Positions 1 through 9,600 of a stretch of DNA of 26,559 nt are shown here, in pieces. The notes beneath the pieces were generated by a model. It ran no database searches. It was not told where the DNA came from and was given only the letters and a program-made list of their open reading frames with translations. Where the stretch lies: contig BFEA01000034.1 of NCBI GenBank assembly GCA_003427395.1, forward strand, positions 1,574,997 through 1,601,555. The letters run 5' to 3'. Made by a program: the position numbers and the translations under genes. This DNA is from Chara braunii (taxonomy: Eukaryota; Streptophyta; Charophyceae; Charales; Characeae). Numbering within the stretch: the first letter of the stretch is position 1; every line of letters begins with the position of its first letter.

Positions 1-1912
1 TCTAACTCCCTAACTAACAAAAATTTGGACAGCACTCCCTTAAGAAAATCAGACTTTCCAGATTTATACAAAGTCAGATATGAAGTTTAGACAAGCTGAA
101 CTTTGAAAAACCAAAATTTGATTAACTCCTTGAATTTGTAGAAATTTCGGCAGCGCTTCCCGTAGAGAAAGTAGCTTACCCAAATTTATACAAGGCCAAG
201 TATAATAAAGGATCCCAGAAAATGCAGAAATCGACCTAAGTAAAAATAAACTTAGCCCAAAAAATGCAGGAATTGAAACTAACTCCTATGGCTCTAGCAC
301 GTAGCGAGCGACTAAAGCAACTACCTATCAAAGTGAAACTTAGACTAAGTAACCATCTCACTCAGCCACAAGCAAGGCGAAACCACGAAGGTAAGTACTC
401 TCACCAACCCCAAGTTAAAATCCGGGCAAAAAATAGTTCATGTCTTCTCAATAAATTACCCATTTGTACCCAACTTATATAAGGCATAAAGTTTGGTCAT
501 CCAATCTTATGGAACATGCCTGACTCAGCCATTGAGTATACACGAAGAGGTTGCACAACTACTTCTCTCTTCCTTTGGGCACATGACTAAGTCATTCATC
601 TTAGAAACAATGCTTAGTCACCCTGAATTGTTTAATACCCAAATCGTATATAGTTCTTTTAACTTAGTGTTCAAAAGTTGAGGGTAGGATTGAGCCATTC
701 ATCTTAGAAACAAAGCTCAACCTGCCCAAATTTACATTCAATTATACTCTTAATTGTATTTTCTTCAAGTTTATAATAAACTATAGTCAGACCACCCAAT
801 ATGGACCCTATCTGACCAGTCTGTTCTCAAATAAAATAGTAATAAGATATAGCCAAATTATAACCTTTTGGGTTCCAGCATGTGCGAGGTGTTGGGCTAG
901 ACCATCCAATCTTATGGAACGTGTCTTGTCCGTTGCCAAATTCATTTCTCTCTGATCCATCTGTGTGCGGCATTGGTCCAAAGCCATCCAATCTTATGAA
1001 ACATGCTTTGTCCCCTCAACAGAAATTACCCCCTCAGAATAAAACAACCAAAAGAGTTGAGCCATTCATCTTAGAAACAAAGCTCAACCCCCTTTTCTAA
1101 GCACCAAAAGCAGAGTACTCTGAGTTAGACCAAGAGAATGTTCAAAAACCACCCAAAAATAAACAGCGACCAGACCATCCAATCTTATGAACAATATCTG
1201 GTCCTCAAATTTGCACAACCAAACCCCACAAAAAAAACAGCCAGGCCATTCATCTTAGAAACAAACCCTGGTCAAATTAAGCAAACACGACGACCAAGCC
1301 ATTCATCTTAGAAACAAAGCTTGACCTTTTAAAAAAACAGAATAAACACAGCAGTCAGGCCATCCAAACTTATGGAACCATACCTGATTCTAAAAGACCC
1401 TTCCAACTTCAAGTAAAACCACCTTTCTCTTAGCCTTCCCCCTGACGCAATCCCTTGTAACAATCTCCTTTCAGGCAGTCAAAAAACTGAAACTGCCATT
1501 ACACACGCATTCCTTTACTTAGTCTGGTTTGTGTCCTGACAGTCAAAACAAAGTCAAGTAGGGATGCATACAGCATACTCAGCCAAACATTGAAAGATGT
1601 ACAGATACGGGTTATAATCTGGGCTTATAGAGGGAAATGAAATGGCTACCTTTCAGTTCCCTGCCTCCAGAACTCCTCCTGAGTTCCGGCAGGGCTCCCG
1701 CAATCGGTGGGATGACTCCCCACAGAGTCTAGCTGCGGTCCTACGGGTTGCAATCCTGCCTGCCGCTTTCCTCTAAGGTCAGGACTAGACTTAGATTTCA
1801 AAAGACAGGAAGAGGAAGTTTGAGTTGCTCAGATACAAGAAGGGTGCACTCAGACTCGCGTGAGAGGGTCTTGGTTCCTTGATGTGCCTGAGGGCCCCGC
1901 AATGGGGGCCAA
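1..1912. repeat. Left arm of large inverted repeat
   Basis: This stretch is the reverse complement, diverged but collinear, of 17420-19590. Clear anchors: 265-415 matches the complement of about 18785-18935 (GGAATTGAAACTAACTCCTA and the following 100 bases); 1620-1770 matches the complement of 17565-17700 (TTCCCTGCCTCCAGAACTC, GTCCTACGGG); CCTGAGGGCCCCGCAATGG at 1886-1904 matches the complement of about 17422-17440. Base 1 lines up with about 19440 of the right arm, so roughly 130 bp or more of this arm lie outside the window. Similarity fades near 1912, which I take as the inner edge. No coding potential is evident: reading frames are short and the DNA is AT-rich at the outer end. The arm could be a terminal inverted repeat of a large transposon or a long terminal repeat facing its partner head-on; the sequence does not decide. 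Confidence 0.85.
491..1389 (-). repeat. Hairpin array, left arm (11 units)
   Basis: Eleven short inverted repeats share one loop. On the + strand the loop reads about CATCCAATCTTATGGAACAT, or in a second subtype CATTCATCTTAGAAACAAA. Stems differ but self-pair: GACTAAG 585-591/613-619; TTGAGC 690-695/715-720 with a longer imperfect outer stem (682-727); GTCAGA 786-791/811-816; weak stem 895-930; CAAAGC 979-984/1005-1010; GTTGAGC 1056-1062/1082-1088; GACCAGA 1168-1174/1197-1203; CCAGG 1241-1245/1267-1271; CAAGC 1295-1299/1319-1323; AGTCAGG 1353-1359/1383-1389 (one G-T pair). A loop with only a weak stem lies at 491-530. Spacing is about 54-112 bp. The array is the complement of that in the right arm. 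Confidence 0.8.
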
Positions 1913-2639
1913 GTAACAAACGCTTCGTCAACCATAAGTCAAACTACCGAACTCAACCCACCTTACGAATCCCCAATTCACAGCAATAACCCTTTTTTTT
2001 GAAAGCTGACTCCTTTTTAATCTCCAAGGCCACGACGCCATCTCTCCTAATCGGACTCTCGTTAAGCGGCCTTGTGGGACATCGCTCATATAGAGTTCAC
2101 CCCTGTTGAGCTGCCAGCAAAAAAAAACCGCGACACCTTCAATCAAAGTTGCCCGCCTGTTCTTAGCAGCAACGTACAGTGATTAATCGCAGCCCTCCGC
2201 CCCGCAGGCCCTTGCACGAGCAAAACCAATCATACTAGTCGCAACATTCGTCGCACCGGCCAAGACAGTAGGCTTTCGGACTGAAACACCAGCAGCATGA
2301 CTTGTTGCAGTCTCCCTCGCGTCGAGTCCTTCCTTTATCACATCAGACCAACCACTCCATGTACTAAAGGATGACCAAACATCATGGAATCAGGAAGGAG
2401 TTCCCCATCTTTCAATCCTTGTTATGTTTGGCGCCATTAGATTTGGAATCATCGTGTGGCGTACATCTAGAATCCATCTCTGGCACTTTACGGGTGTCTT
2501 GGCCAACTCACCCACCAAAATTTTGTGGCTGCAGTGGCTCCCCGCGGCCACTTCCTACGTACTTCTCTCCCCATTCCCTCTTGTCTACCCCTCAACTCCC
2601 AAGTCTCCTTCTTCTGTCTTTTGAGAGACCACGACTCCA
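1913..2639. other. Unassigned spacer
   Basis: No protein-like frame of useful length and no RNA gene is recognisable here. The inverted-repeat arm has ended. The sequence becomes C/T-rich towards 2530-2630, and a near-palindrome CCACCAAAATTTTGTGG sits around 2511-2527. It may be the 5' leader of whatever starts at 2640. Confidence 0.4.
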
Positions 2640-2839
2640 ATGAGCCAAAACAACAGCCCACATGAAGGTTATGATCCCCCTCGCAGAGACGAGCACTACC
2701 ATGACGAAGGCAACCCGGTTAACGAGCGGCTTGCACACTATGAAAAAAATGAAGATACACCCGAAACTGGTCGTGCACCGCAGACCGGGGCAAGCCTAAT
2801 GCTCTCATCAATAGGTACTGGCACAACGCGTCAGCGACT
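2640..2839 (+). CDS. Candidate first coding exon, unknown product
   Basis: An ATG at 2640 opens a frame whose first 65 or so residues are strongly hydrophilic (MSQNNSPHEGYDPPRRDEHY and on, rich in E, D, N, R and P). This is typical of a disordered N-terminus of a gag-like or regulatory protein. The frame stays open to a good plant-type splice donor, ACTAT|GTAAGT, at about 2839/2840; beyond it the composition changes, although the frame continues to 2936. More donor-like sites follow at 3138 (CAG|GTAAGT) and 3224 (GAG|GTAAGC). I recognise no family. The upstream DNA is pyrimidine-rich, as in many 5' leaders. It could be a real exon, a fragment of a retroelement gag, or chance. Confidence 0.3.
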
Positions 2840-4316
2840 ATGTAAGTTGGGGGTAGATTCATCGCCCTGTTCCTCTTATCATTGTTCGTACTTAGCCTTT
2901 CCGAACCCGGTCGAAATCTCGGCCAGATACTTATAAAGTTTGGAGTGTTCGCTGTTGGACTAAGTGCTACCGCTCAGACGAACACCGGAGTTGCTGCGAA
3001 TAACTCCACCACGAAGAGAATCCGAACCATCTTGCACACCAAGTCAAGGATAGCGATCGAGCGAACCCTGCCGTGGAACATGGAAATATACATCCCTTTC
3101 CATCTTGGCGTTCCCGCATGAATCCATCGAACAACAGGTAAGTCTCCAATCCCATTGTTCCCCCCCCCCCCTTGTCAGCCTGTTTCTGTCGCTCGCCATG
3201 GCGAACCGCACCAGTCACAACTTCGAGGTAAGCTTCTCCTTCTCCCTGTCAATTTTCCCTCCTGCGCAACCCCTTTTCTTCTAATCCTCTTCGAACGTAC
3301 CTGGCACGAGTTTGCGTCCAGATCCGCTACTCCCTATCCAATCCTACCCTCTCTTTCTTTCTCTGATTCGCCCCCACACCTACCTCGATGTCATACCTGG
3401 CCTAACGCACATGGAAAAAAGAAAAGAAAAAAAAGGAAAAAATGCATAAAAACAAATAGAAATGAATCTTCCGCCAGAAGATGGGATGATTCAGTGTTAT
3501 TTCCGCAGTCACTGCCGCTTCGCGCTCGACCCACTTTACACCGTGCAACTCTTTCTTACTAACCTTCTCATTACTAACTTTCCTACTAACCTGTCTTTAG
3601 TTTCGGGGTCGCCCACCCCGAAAACTCTCGAAACTAATCTTACATCGCCAAAAACAACCAAGATTTGGCCAAGTTATGGCAAACTTTATTCTCCACCTCC
3701 CTCATTCTCCTCTATTTCAGCGCACGACTTTTCTTGCTAACTTCTCTTCCACTAATTTTTCATTAAAACTAACCTCGAATCTGAATTCGCGCACCCTCAA
3801 AACCTATATTTCGAACGTTTACTCGCTGGATTCCATTCGGAAACGAGCGAGATATTTGTTTCCTCCTTTTCGTTTTCGTCACTCCCACTATAGTCCGCGC
3901 ACGGTCTCTTCCCTCTAATTCTTACTATACTAACTTGTTTGTTATTCTGAGCCCGCCATCGTGGTCGCCCTATGCCAAAACGTTACACACGACTCTTTCC
4001 CCGCCCGTTTTCATCAAGGATCGGACGGGTCTCACGTTTTACACCCCCTTTCCCCTTTTGCCATAACCCGTCTCCTTCGTCCTCACCTCCGGACGCACCC
4101 GGACGCGATTCCGGTTCAGGTTCATTCACTTCTCGGTTCGCCATGCCCCGCCTGCTACGCTCCTCCTTCTAGCTCTTCACGGTCCCTCGCCCGCAGTGCT
4201 CCTCTCTGCCCTGCCTGCATATTGCGCAGAAGGGCGACTAGATTCCTCCCTCCTTTATTGCTTGCCTTGCCTCAGCTACCTCCTTCACCACGCCCTCCTT
4301 CACTTAGCCCAACCCG
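2840..4316 (+). other. Pyrimidine-rich stretch with splice-like signals
   Basis: About 1.5 kb in which C and T strongly dominate the + strand, so overlapping frames encode little but P, S, L, R and F and are unlikely to be proteins. Donor-like GTAAGT/GTAAGC sites stand at 2840, 3138 and 3224. From 3557 to 3600 there are four CTAAC-type branch-point motifs before CTGTCTTTAG (3591-3600), an acceptor-like end; another, CTATTTCAG, ends at 3720. The picture fits intron sequence of a + strand transcript, but no exon downstream was identified. Two mutually exclusive hairpins overlap at 3597-3637: TTTCGGGGT/ACCCCGAAA (3601-3609/3615-3623) and TTAGTTTCG/CGAAACTAA (3597-3605/3629-3637). Confidence 0.35.
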
Positions 4317-4803
4317 ATGACTCGCGACCCATCCCACAAGCGCACCACACCGACCAGCGCTCCCCGGTTACAGCACCTCGACTGTTTTCTGAGACAACTT
4401 CGAGGAAACCGGCTGCTGGCCGGTTCAACTAGCCTTCCGCCGCCTATACCCGACTTCGACAGATGGCGTGCCTCGCAGTTTGCGTTACTGCTCCGTTGCA
4501 ACCTATCTCTGGGCTGCCTTACTCAGGCTAAGTCCGCCAACACCCTGGGCCCCCGACGACCACCCACACATAGACAGTTGTCACGGAGTCGAGGGTGCGG
4601 GCCTACTACGGGCTCGTGGTATGACCCCTACCGGAGCGGGTCCCAATGCGGGCCTTAGCGGTCGTAGCGAATATTCAAATGATGACCTTGAAGGCCGAAG
4701 TGGAGATGGTTCCATATGGCTGCCTGTGGCACCCTACCCGCTGCCTCTGCCACTGTCCCCTGGTTGCCCCGTCCAAGCGAGGCTCGCTATCTTCGAGCCC
4801 TAG
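4317..4803 (+). other. GC-rich overlapping open frames, unassigned
   Basis: Two overlapping frames are open here: 4317-4658 (113 codons, ATG start) and 4468-4803 (111 codons). The second has a stretch of more protein-like composition around residues 52-80 (GAGPNAGLSGRSEYSNDDLE and on). Neither matches a family I know. High GC lowers stop density, so openness alone is weak evidence. A hairpin AACCGGC/GCCGGTT sits at 4407-4413/4419-4425. It could be an exon belonging with 2640-2839, an old transposon piece, or nothing. Confidence 0.2.
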
Positions 4804-5834
4804 CGGGTATGCTCACACCCAAGTCCCTTGTGGCGACTAAACCTGGCGTCACGTCCAGATCAAAAAGGGACGCCGGACCGTAAAAAAAATAGTACTACAA
4901 AAACAATAAAATATTTAGAAACTTTGACCGAGCGAAGGCGATGGACGAGGGGAAAAAATGAAAACGCTAGCATCGTTCTAGCGCTGCCGATCGCAAAGCG
5001 AAAGGGAATAGGCCTGCCAGGCTCTTCGCGCCACTCTGATATTCCCGTGTCCCCGCCGCTCGACCTCGATCCCTGAATCTCCTTGACGAAAGTCTGATAC
5101 TGTAACCAATAGCGCTAGGCCCAAGGCTGGGTCTAGCACTAGCGGACGCCTAAATACGGACACCGCGAGACGCGCCAATCTACCGAAACGTCTTACCCCC
5201 GCACCTCGGCCTGTCGGTCGAACTGTCGACCGCCAACCTCCGCGCCCACCGCGCGATTATACCGGACCATGCCGCCGTCGACGTCGTCCTCCGTATGCAT
5301 GCGCAAGTCATAGGTAAATGCACCAATCAAAAACACAGCCTTTTTTAATCTTAGTTGAATCAGAAAATCTCTGGACGATGATCACACCGACTCCTCAATC
5401 ATCAACAATTAAAAAGATCACGCGCGCCTCAAGCCTGCGCGCCCACACACTCTTTATTCTAGTCAACCATCGGTCGTATAAACAACTGAGACTGCCGCGA
5501 CTCGCGCGGTATACTTAAACTTTCAAACTTATTTTCTGTCACTTGCAAAAACCAGGGCGGATACCCTTATAAGGATATTCGCGCCGGCACCGTTTTTTTG
5601 GTTGAGCCTCAAGTGGCTGCCTACCACTCCAGGCCAGCTATAAAAGCAGGGTTGTACAATAGCATCCTCACTCAGTTGAGGTGCCGCCCACATTCTGACT
5701 GAATGTGGAATGGAGAGCAGCATTATGCTGTTGGAGTGCTGAGAAGCAGCGAGTGAGAGAAGGAGTGGAGTGAAGGTCTGCAATGAGAGAGGAAAGGAGG
5801 TGCTGCCATTCGTGGCGGGTATTTGACAAGCGGT
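4804..5834. other. Unassigned spacer with several short hairpins
   Basis: No gene is recognised. Perfect or near-perfect hairpins with small loops: GCTAGGCCC/GGGTCTAGC (5114-5122/5129-5137, one G-T pair), CGGTCGA/TCGACCG (5215-5221/5226-5232, 4-nt loop), GCGCGC/GCGCGC (5422-5427/5437-5442), CCACATTC/GAATGTGG (5688-5695/5701-5708, 5-nt loop). Some of these are expected by chance; the density is moderately high. Confidence 0.45.
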
Positions 5835-6230
5835 GCAGGGGAAACTTTGTCCGTTTTACACGGCGGCAGCTGGTCTTCGGCAAGTGGTGTCGGGGAGGCT
5901 GTGCCCATTTTGCGCGGCAACGACAGTCCTTTTGTTGACGTATTGCAGGAGCGTTGCGGAAATTTTTGGCGGCACCTGTAATTCTTTGGCAGCAATGGTG
6001 AAAGCGCTGCCGAATTTCAGCGGCGACCACACTGGTTTTAACGGTAGTGGAGCGGAAGAGCTGCCAAAATTTTTGCAGCGGCGCTATTGATTTAATGGCA
6101 GTGGTGGGGAAGTGCTACCATTTTTTTGGCACGGTGGCAGCAACATTTTGGTGGAATCGTGCTGCCAAGATTGGCGGTGGTGTCGATGTTATATTTTTTT
6201 ATACTGGCAGCACGTCGGCAACACCATTGT
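5835..6230. repeat. Degenerate minisatellite, about 50-60 bp unit
   Basis: Six to seven diverged units share the pattern GCTGCC-aaATTTTtt-GGCAGCGGTG. Unit centres lie near 5840, 5900, 5955, 6010, 6062, 6115 and 6165. Each centre is a quasi-palindrome in which TGCC pairs with GGCA across an A/T-rich loop, clearest at 6059-6078 (GCTGC/GCAGC) and 6007-6023 (GCCG/CGGC). Open reading frames crossing it are simply the repeat read as protein (rich in G, A, V, L and F) and are not credible genes. Confidence 0.6.
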
Positions 6231-8159
6231 GAGGGAAGATTGATGCGGGTTTTGCGTCAGTGGAGACAATTTTTGTGTGTGATCTGACGCTGGTGTTGCG
6301 AAGCAGCCATGGTACCGGGTTGACGGCGTAGCAAGCAGTGGTCTGCCGTTATTTTTTTGGTGCGCGACGGTTATGGTGAATTTCAGTGTGGCCTAGAGGT
6401 TGGGCTAACGCTGATGCACGATTGGGATTGTACGGTAGTGGTGCGTGGGCCGGTGACATGAGGAGGATGCAGAGTGAGTGCTCGCGACAGTGACTATTGG
6501 ATTTGCAGCGCTTGCGGTTTGCGCTAGAACGACATCCTTATTTTTGGGGGGGGCTAGCGGCACATGCAGTTTCAACCAGGGCCACCTTTATTTTTTTTGG
6601 CGGTGCGCAGCACAAGCGGGATTTGAGAGTGACACCATCCAGTGCTGTGGCGGTAACGTGGGACCATCTGGGACCATTTTGGGACCAGGTGGGACTGATT
6701 TTGAAGATCGGAACCGACATATTGTGGTGGCTATTGTGAGTGTACGTGGTACCTGGAGAAGGTGTGAATTGCGATTGGTTGAGAATATCCTTGGTGAGGG
6801 AAGTACAGTTGAGACTGTTGGGACCACATGGGACTCACTGTTGGGAACACCCTCCTGGAGAGTTATCTCACTTGAGTCTTTCAGTGGAGGTGACTTTCGC
6901 TCATACGAGCACTTGGAGGGTGAGGTGGCCGTCGTTCAGTGGAACGACCACGAGTTGTGAAGTTGTGCGCTGAATATTTTCAGCCTCAACAACGATCGTT
7001 TTCTCAACTTTGATTGAAATATTTCTTGGTTTTCTTGAGTGAGTCGTCTTCAACTTCACTCAAGGTCAGTTAGTTGAATGACTCTGATTTCCCTTCACAC
7101 CTGTGTGAACCCGCACTTTGTTTGACCTTGTCGTTTTGAATGTTCAAAAGAAAAGGCAGAGGAAAGTTGTGTGAGTCATGCATGTGAATGGAAAAGTCTG
7201 ACTTGAATATGGGATTGTACTGTTTTCTTTTGTCCTTCTTTTCTTTGCATGTTGCAAGGGTCGTTCTTTCTCTATCTTTCACCTGCCTGCATGATTAAGT
7301 ACTTGAATTTTGGAATGAATAATTTCAACGGGTACTTGAAATAAAACTTGTGAATAAAATGAGGATGCGATCAATTGGACTTAGTTTTCCCAACATTGAC
7401 GCATTCTATGCCAAATGATTTTATCTACTTGTACCTGTCAAAATAATTCTCATTCTCTATCTCATTCGGTTTCTTTTCGTGTAAGTTACCCTGAACTGAG
7501 GACAAATGAGAGTAGTTGAAGGTACCTTGCAGTGAACACATTCTTTTTCTCTGGGAAGCATCCAAGGCGGGGGTTCGTATGCTTTCGGAGCCGGCCCTGT
7601 TATCGACTTGGAGTGGACCCGATTCGTCGGGGGTGGTACTTTGCCGATTCGGTGGTGACGGCCCAACCTCTGAGATCTACGTCTTCGGGCTCAGGTGAAG
7701 GGAAGGAGTATCCATAGACCACTTCCTAGAGGAGAGGCATGCAACACTTCAAGCCATGTACCTGATTGAGAATCATCCGCGAAGCAACCTGTCATCCAGG
7801 AAGATTGAGAATATACGGAGACAGGCGTATGCATGTTTAATCATAGGTCGGCGTTAGCTGGAATGAATAACTTTGGCAGCGCGTCTCATCATGTCAAAAC
7901 TAAGGCAGTTCGACCACCTGGTCGGCTGTGTCAAAGTTATTATCGATAGTCAACTTCTCGTTGGAGATTGTATGATTGTTTTTGTGGAATTCGACCCGGG
8001 GTGGTCGAATTGTTTTTGATATCGTGTTGCTGGACGTACCATATGATGATTCTGATTCTTTCAGTCATCATTTCAGATTGGGCATGTTCCTGTCGACTAC
8101 GGTCGACTCTCTTTTGGTGAAATTATGTGTGTTTGTTATAATTTTCTTTTAATTGTGTG
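6231..8159. other. Unassigned region; one open frame of low credibility
   Basis: The longest frame here is about 160 codons ending at the TGA at 6958-6960, but it has no ATG near its start and shows no domain I know. It overlaps a short repeat of GGGACCA (6660-6666, 6670-6676, 6681-6687). The rest lacks coding signal. Notable inverted repeats: CTTGAGTGA/TCACTCAAG (7034-7042/7056-7064), AATAACTTTG/CAAAGTTATT (7866-7875/7932-7941) enclosing GACC/GGTC, AATTCGACC/GGTCGAATT (7988-7996/8003-8011), ATGATGA/TCATCAT (8043-8049/8065-8071) and GTCGAC/GTCGAC (8092-8097/8102-8107). The 7866-8107 hairpins lie just upstream of the leader block and may belong to it. Confidence 0.45.
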
Positions 8160-8690
8160 TTTAAGGGACTATGATTAATTTTATGGTTTCACGCTTGGTT
8201 GAGACCGTCCTAGTCGATCGGCGTCCGCTTCGTACTTAGGATATCAGCGCCCTAAGGAATGAACGACGTTCGGGTCCACTTGGCGTTAACCAACGCATCT
8301 ATACTACGGCGAACGAGCAAACGCCCTCGGCTGACCTACCTCGACAATTGCATCTAAAAGCTTTCACACGTGGGTCGGTAGCTCGGTAGGGATACGCCCC
8401 TAAGGGTGGTGACAGCCCCTTAGGGAAGGTAGCTTATGCCCCGTGGGAACCTATCCTGTCGTAGGGGACCGCGGGATGTATTGCTGGCAAACCCGGCCAG
8501 AGCGGCGAAGGAGCGATGCAACTGCGTCCGTCTCCGCGGTTCACGGGATGCTTAACTTCGTTGCCGAGTTGTCTCTCGATCTTGATTTTTTTGTTTTACT
8601 CCTGCGTGACATGGTCGGGATGGTCCTCGTTCGTGCGAGGGCCGATGCACTCGACAACGTATCTTTAGAACCTACCTCAGCACCCGTTTA
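8160..8690 (+). mobile_element. Retrotransposon leader/LTR-like block, copy 1
   Basis: This block is the same-strand paralogue of 20870-21420. Shared words in the same order include ACGCCCTCGGCTG (8321-8333), GGGATACGCCC (8389-8399), CCTATCCTGTCGTAGGGG (8450-8467) and AGCGGC (8501-8506). Copy 2 lies directly upstream of a Ty3-like gag, so I read both as the 5' end (LTR or untranslated leader) of that element family. Here no gag follows; at 8700-8781 a short frame (RRVHRSAPRRKPVTRQSARI) vaguely recalls the basic segment after a gag zinc knuckle, but that is weak. The block is followed by LINE sequence, so this copy is a truncated relic. Confidence 0.7.
8235..8506 (+). ncRNA. Candidate structured RNA, copy 1
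   Basis: A series of helices matches copy 2 helix for helix. A: CTTAGG 8235-8240 with CCTAAG 8251-8256, 10-nt loop. C: CTGACCTAC 8331-8339 with GTGGGTCGG 8370-8378, 30-nt loop. D: CCCTAAGGG 8398-8406 with CCCTTAGGG 8417-8425, 10-nt loop TGGTGACAGC. E: CCCGTGG 8440-8446 with CCGCGGG 8469-8475, then CCTA/TAGG (8450-8453/8462-8465) closing loop TCCTGTCG. F: CTGGC 8484-8488 with GCCAG 8496-8500, 7-nt loop, followed by AGCGGC. A further helix B near 8267-8295 is less sure. Function unknown; a role in translation, dimerisation or packaging of a retrotransposon RNA would fit the position. It matches no ribozyme or intron core that I know. Confidence 0.55.
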
Positions 8691-9600
8691 TTCAACAACA
8701 ACAAGGAGGGTTCATCGATCAGCTCCTAGGCGCAAGCCCGTCACTCGCCAATCTGCACGCATTTACGCCATGACCATATAGTCAACTTGGCGTTCCTCGG
8801 GCTCAGGTTCCAGAAGGAGGGGGTGTTTCTTCGATCCTGGCAGGTCTTCAACCTCAGGGAGGAAGCCGAATTAGGGGAGAATCGCCTGGAAAGCAACGAT
8901 GAGTTAGTGATGATGACGGAATAGAAATTTGAGTAGATGGTGTACATGCAAAACAGTCATGAAGCTCCAACGAGGGTTCCCTCCGCTCTGTCTTAAGAAT
9001 GCCCACCGGATTTGCAGGTCAGCGCAAACAATCTCGTCCACGCATGGAAGCTCTTTCAAAAGGGCAGCCCAACTTAGACACAAAATTTCTGCCCATTGTG
9101 TGCACGATGGCTAGGGAGTCGTGTTGGGTTATCGCCTAGGTAGGGATAGATGGTCACCTTGTCTTTTTCAACCTCCCATGCCCAAAATCTCCTATGCCGC
9201 ACGCTTCTGAATTTCTGGCTCGTAATTTATTTCATCATCGCTTCCACCTTCGAATCATTGTTGAAGTGTCCATGCCCTGTTTTATTATAGATATTGTTGG
9301 CAGTCGAGTAAAATTATTTGCTCCTCTGTTCGACGCTCGATTCCTTCCAGGGCAATTGGATGAACTCGAGAGAGAGGGATTGAGATTGATCCCGATAGCG
9401 TGGTTCTTAGAAGAGAGGAAAACTTACCTTCAACGTATCATAATATCCTTCACTCAAACGACGAAATTGTTGTCTGAGCTGAATTCGAAGCTTGGAGAGG
9501 ATAAAAAATTGGATTCAGTTTTTTTTTGGGAATGCCTTGTCGGAGCCCTGGCCGCAACAGTCTAACACACCCATGATCCAACAGTCGGGTGTCCCGGGTG
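8691..9600 (+). other. Unassigned segment before LINE ORF2
   Basis: The segment includes an open frame with an ATG at 9194 ending at 9565 (123 codons; middle part LPGQLDELEREGLRLIPIAW, helical and charged). It sits just upstream of the LINE endonuclease start and on the same strand, so it could be the tail of that LINE's ORF1, but it has no zinc knuckle and no similarity I can see to the ORF1 at 15448-16772. A CAA run (CAACAACAACAA, 8693-8704) resembles the CAA run just after the LINE poly-A at 14245, and might be a target-site duplication marking the LINE's 5' end near 8705; simple sequence makes this uncertain. Confidence 0.3.

Noticed and set aside
3155-4320. Several 80-135 codon frames in the C/T-rich region
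   Set aside because: Low-complexity P/S/L/R content caused by base bias; mutually overlapping.
6478-6960. 160-codon open frame as a gene
   Set aside because: No ATG at its start, no known domain, and it runs through short GGGACCA repeats and T/G runs.
8235-8506. Group I/II intron or HDV-like ribozyme identity for the structured block
   Set aside because: No group II domain V, no group I P/Q/R/S core words, and no clear nested double pseudoknot could be drawn.
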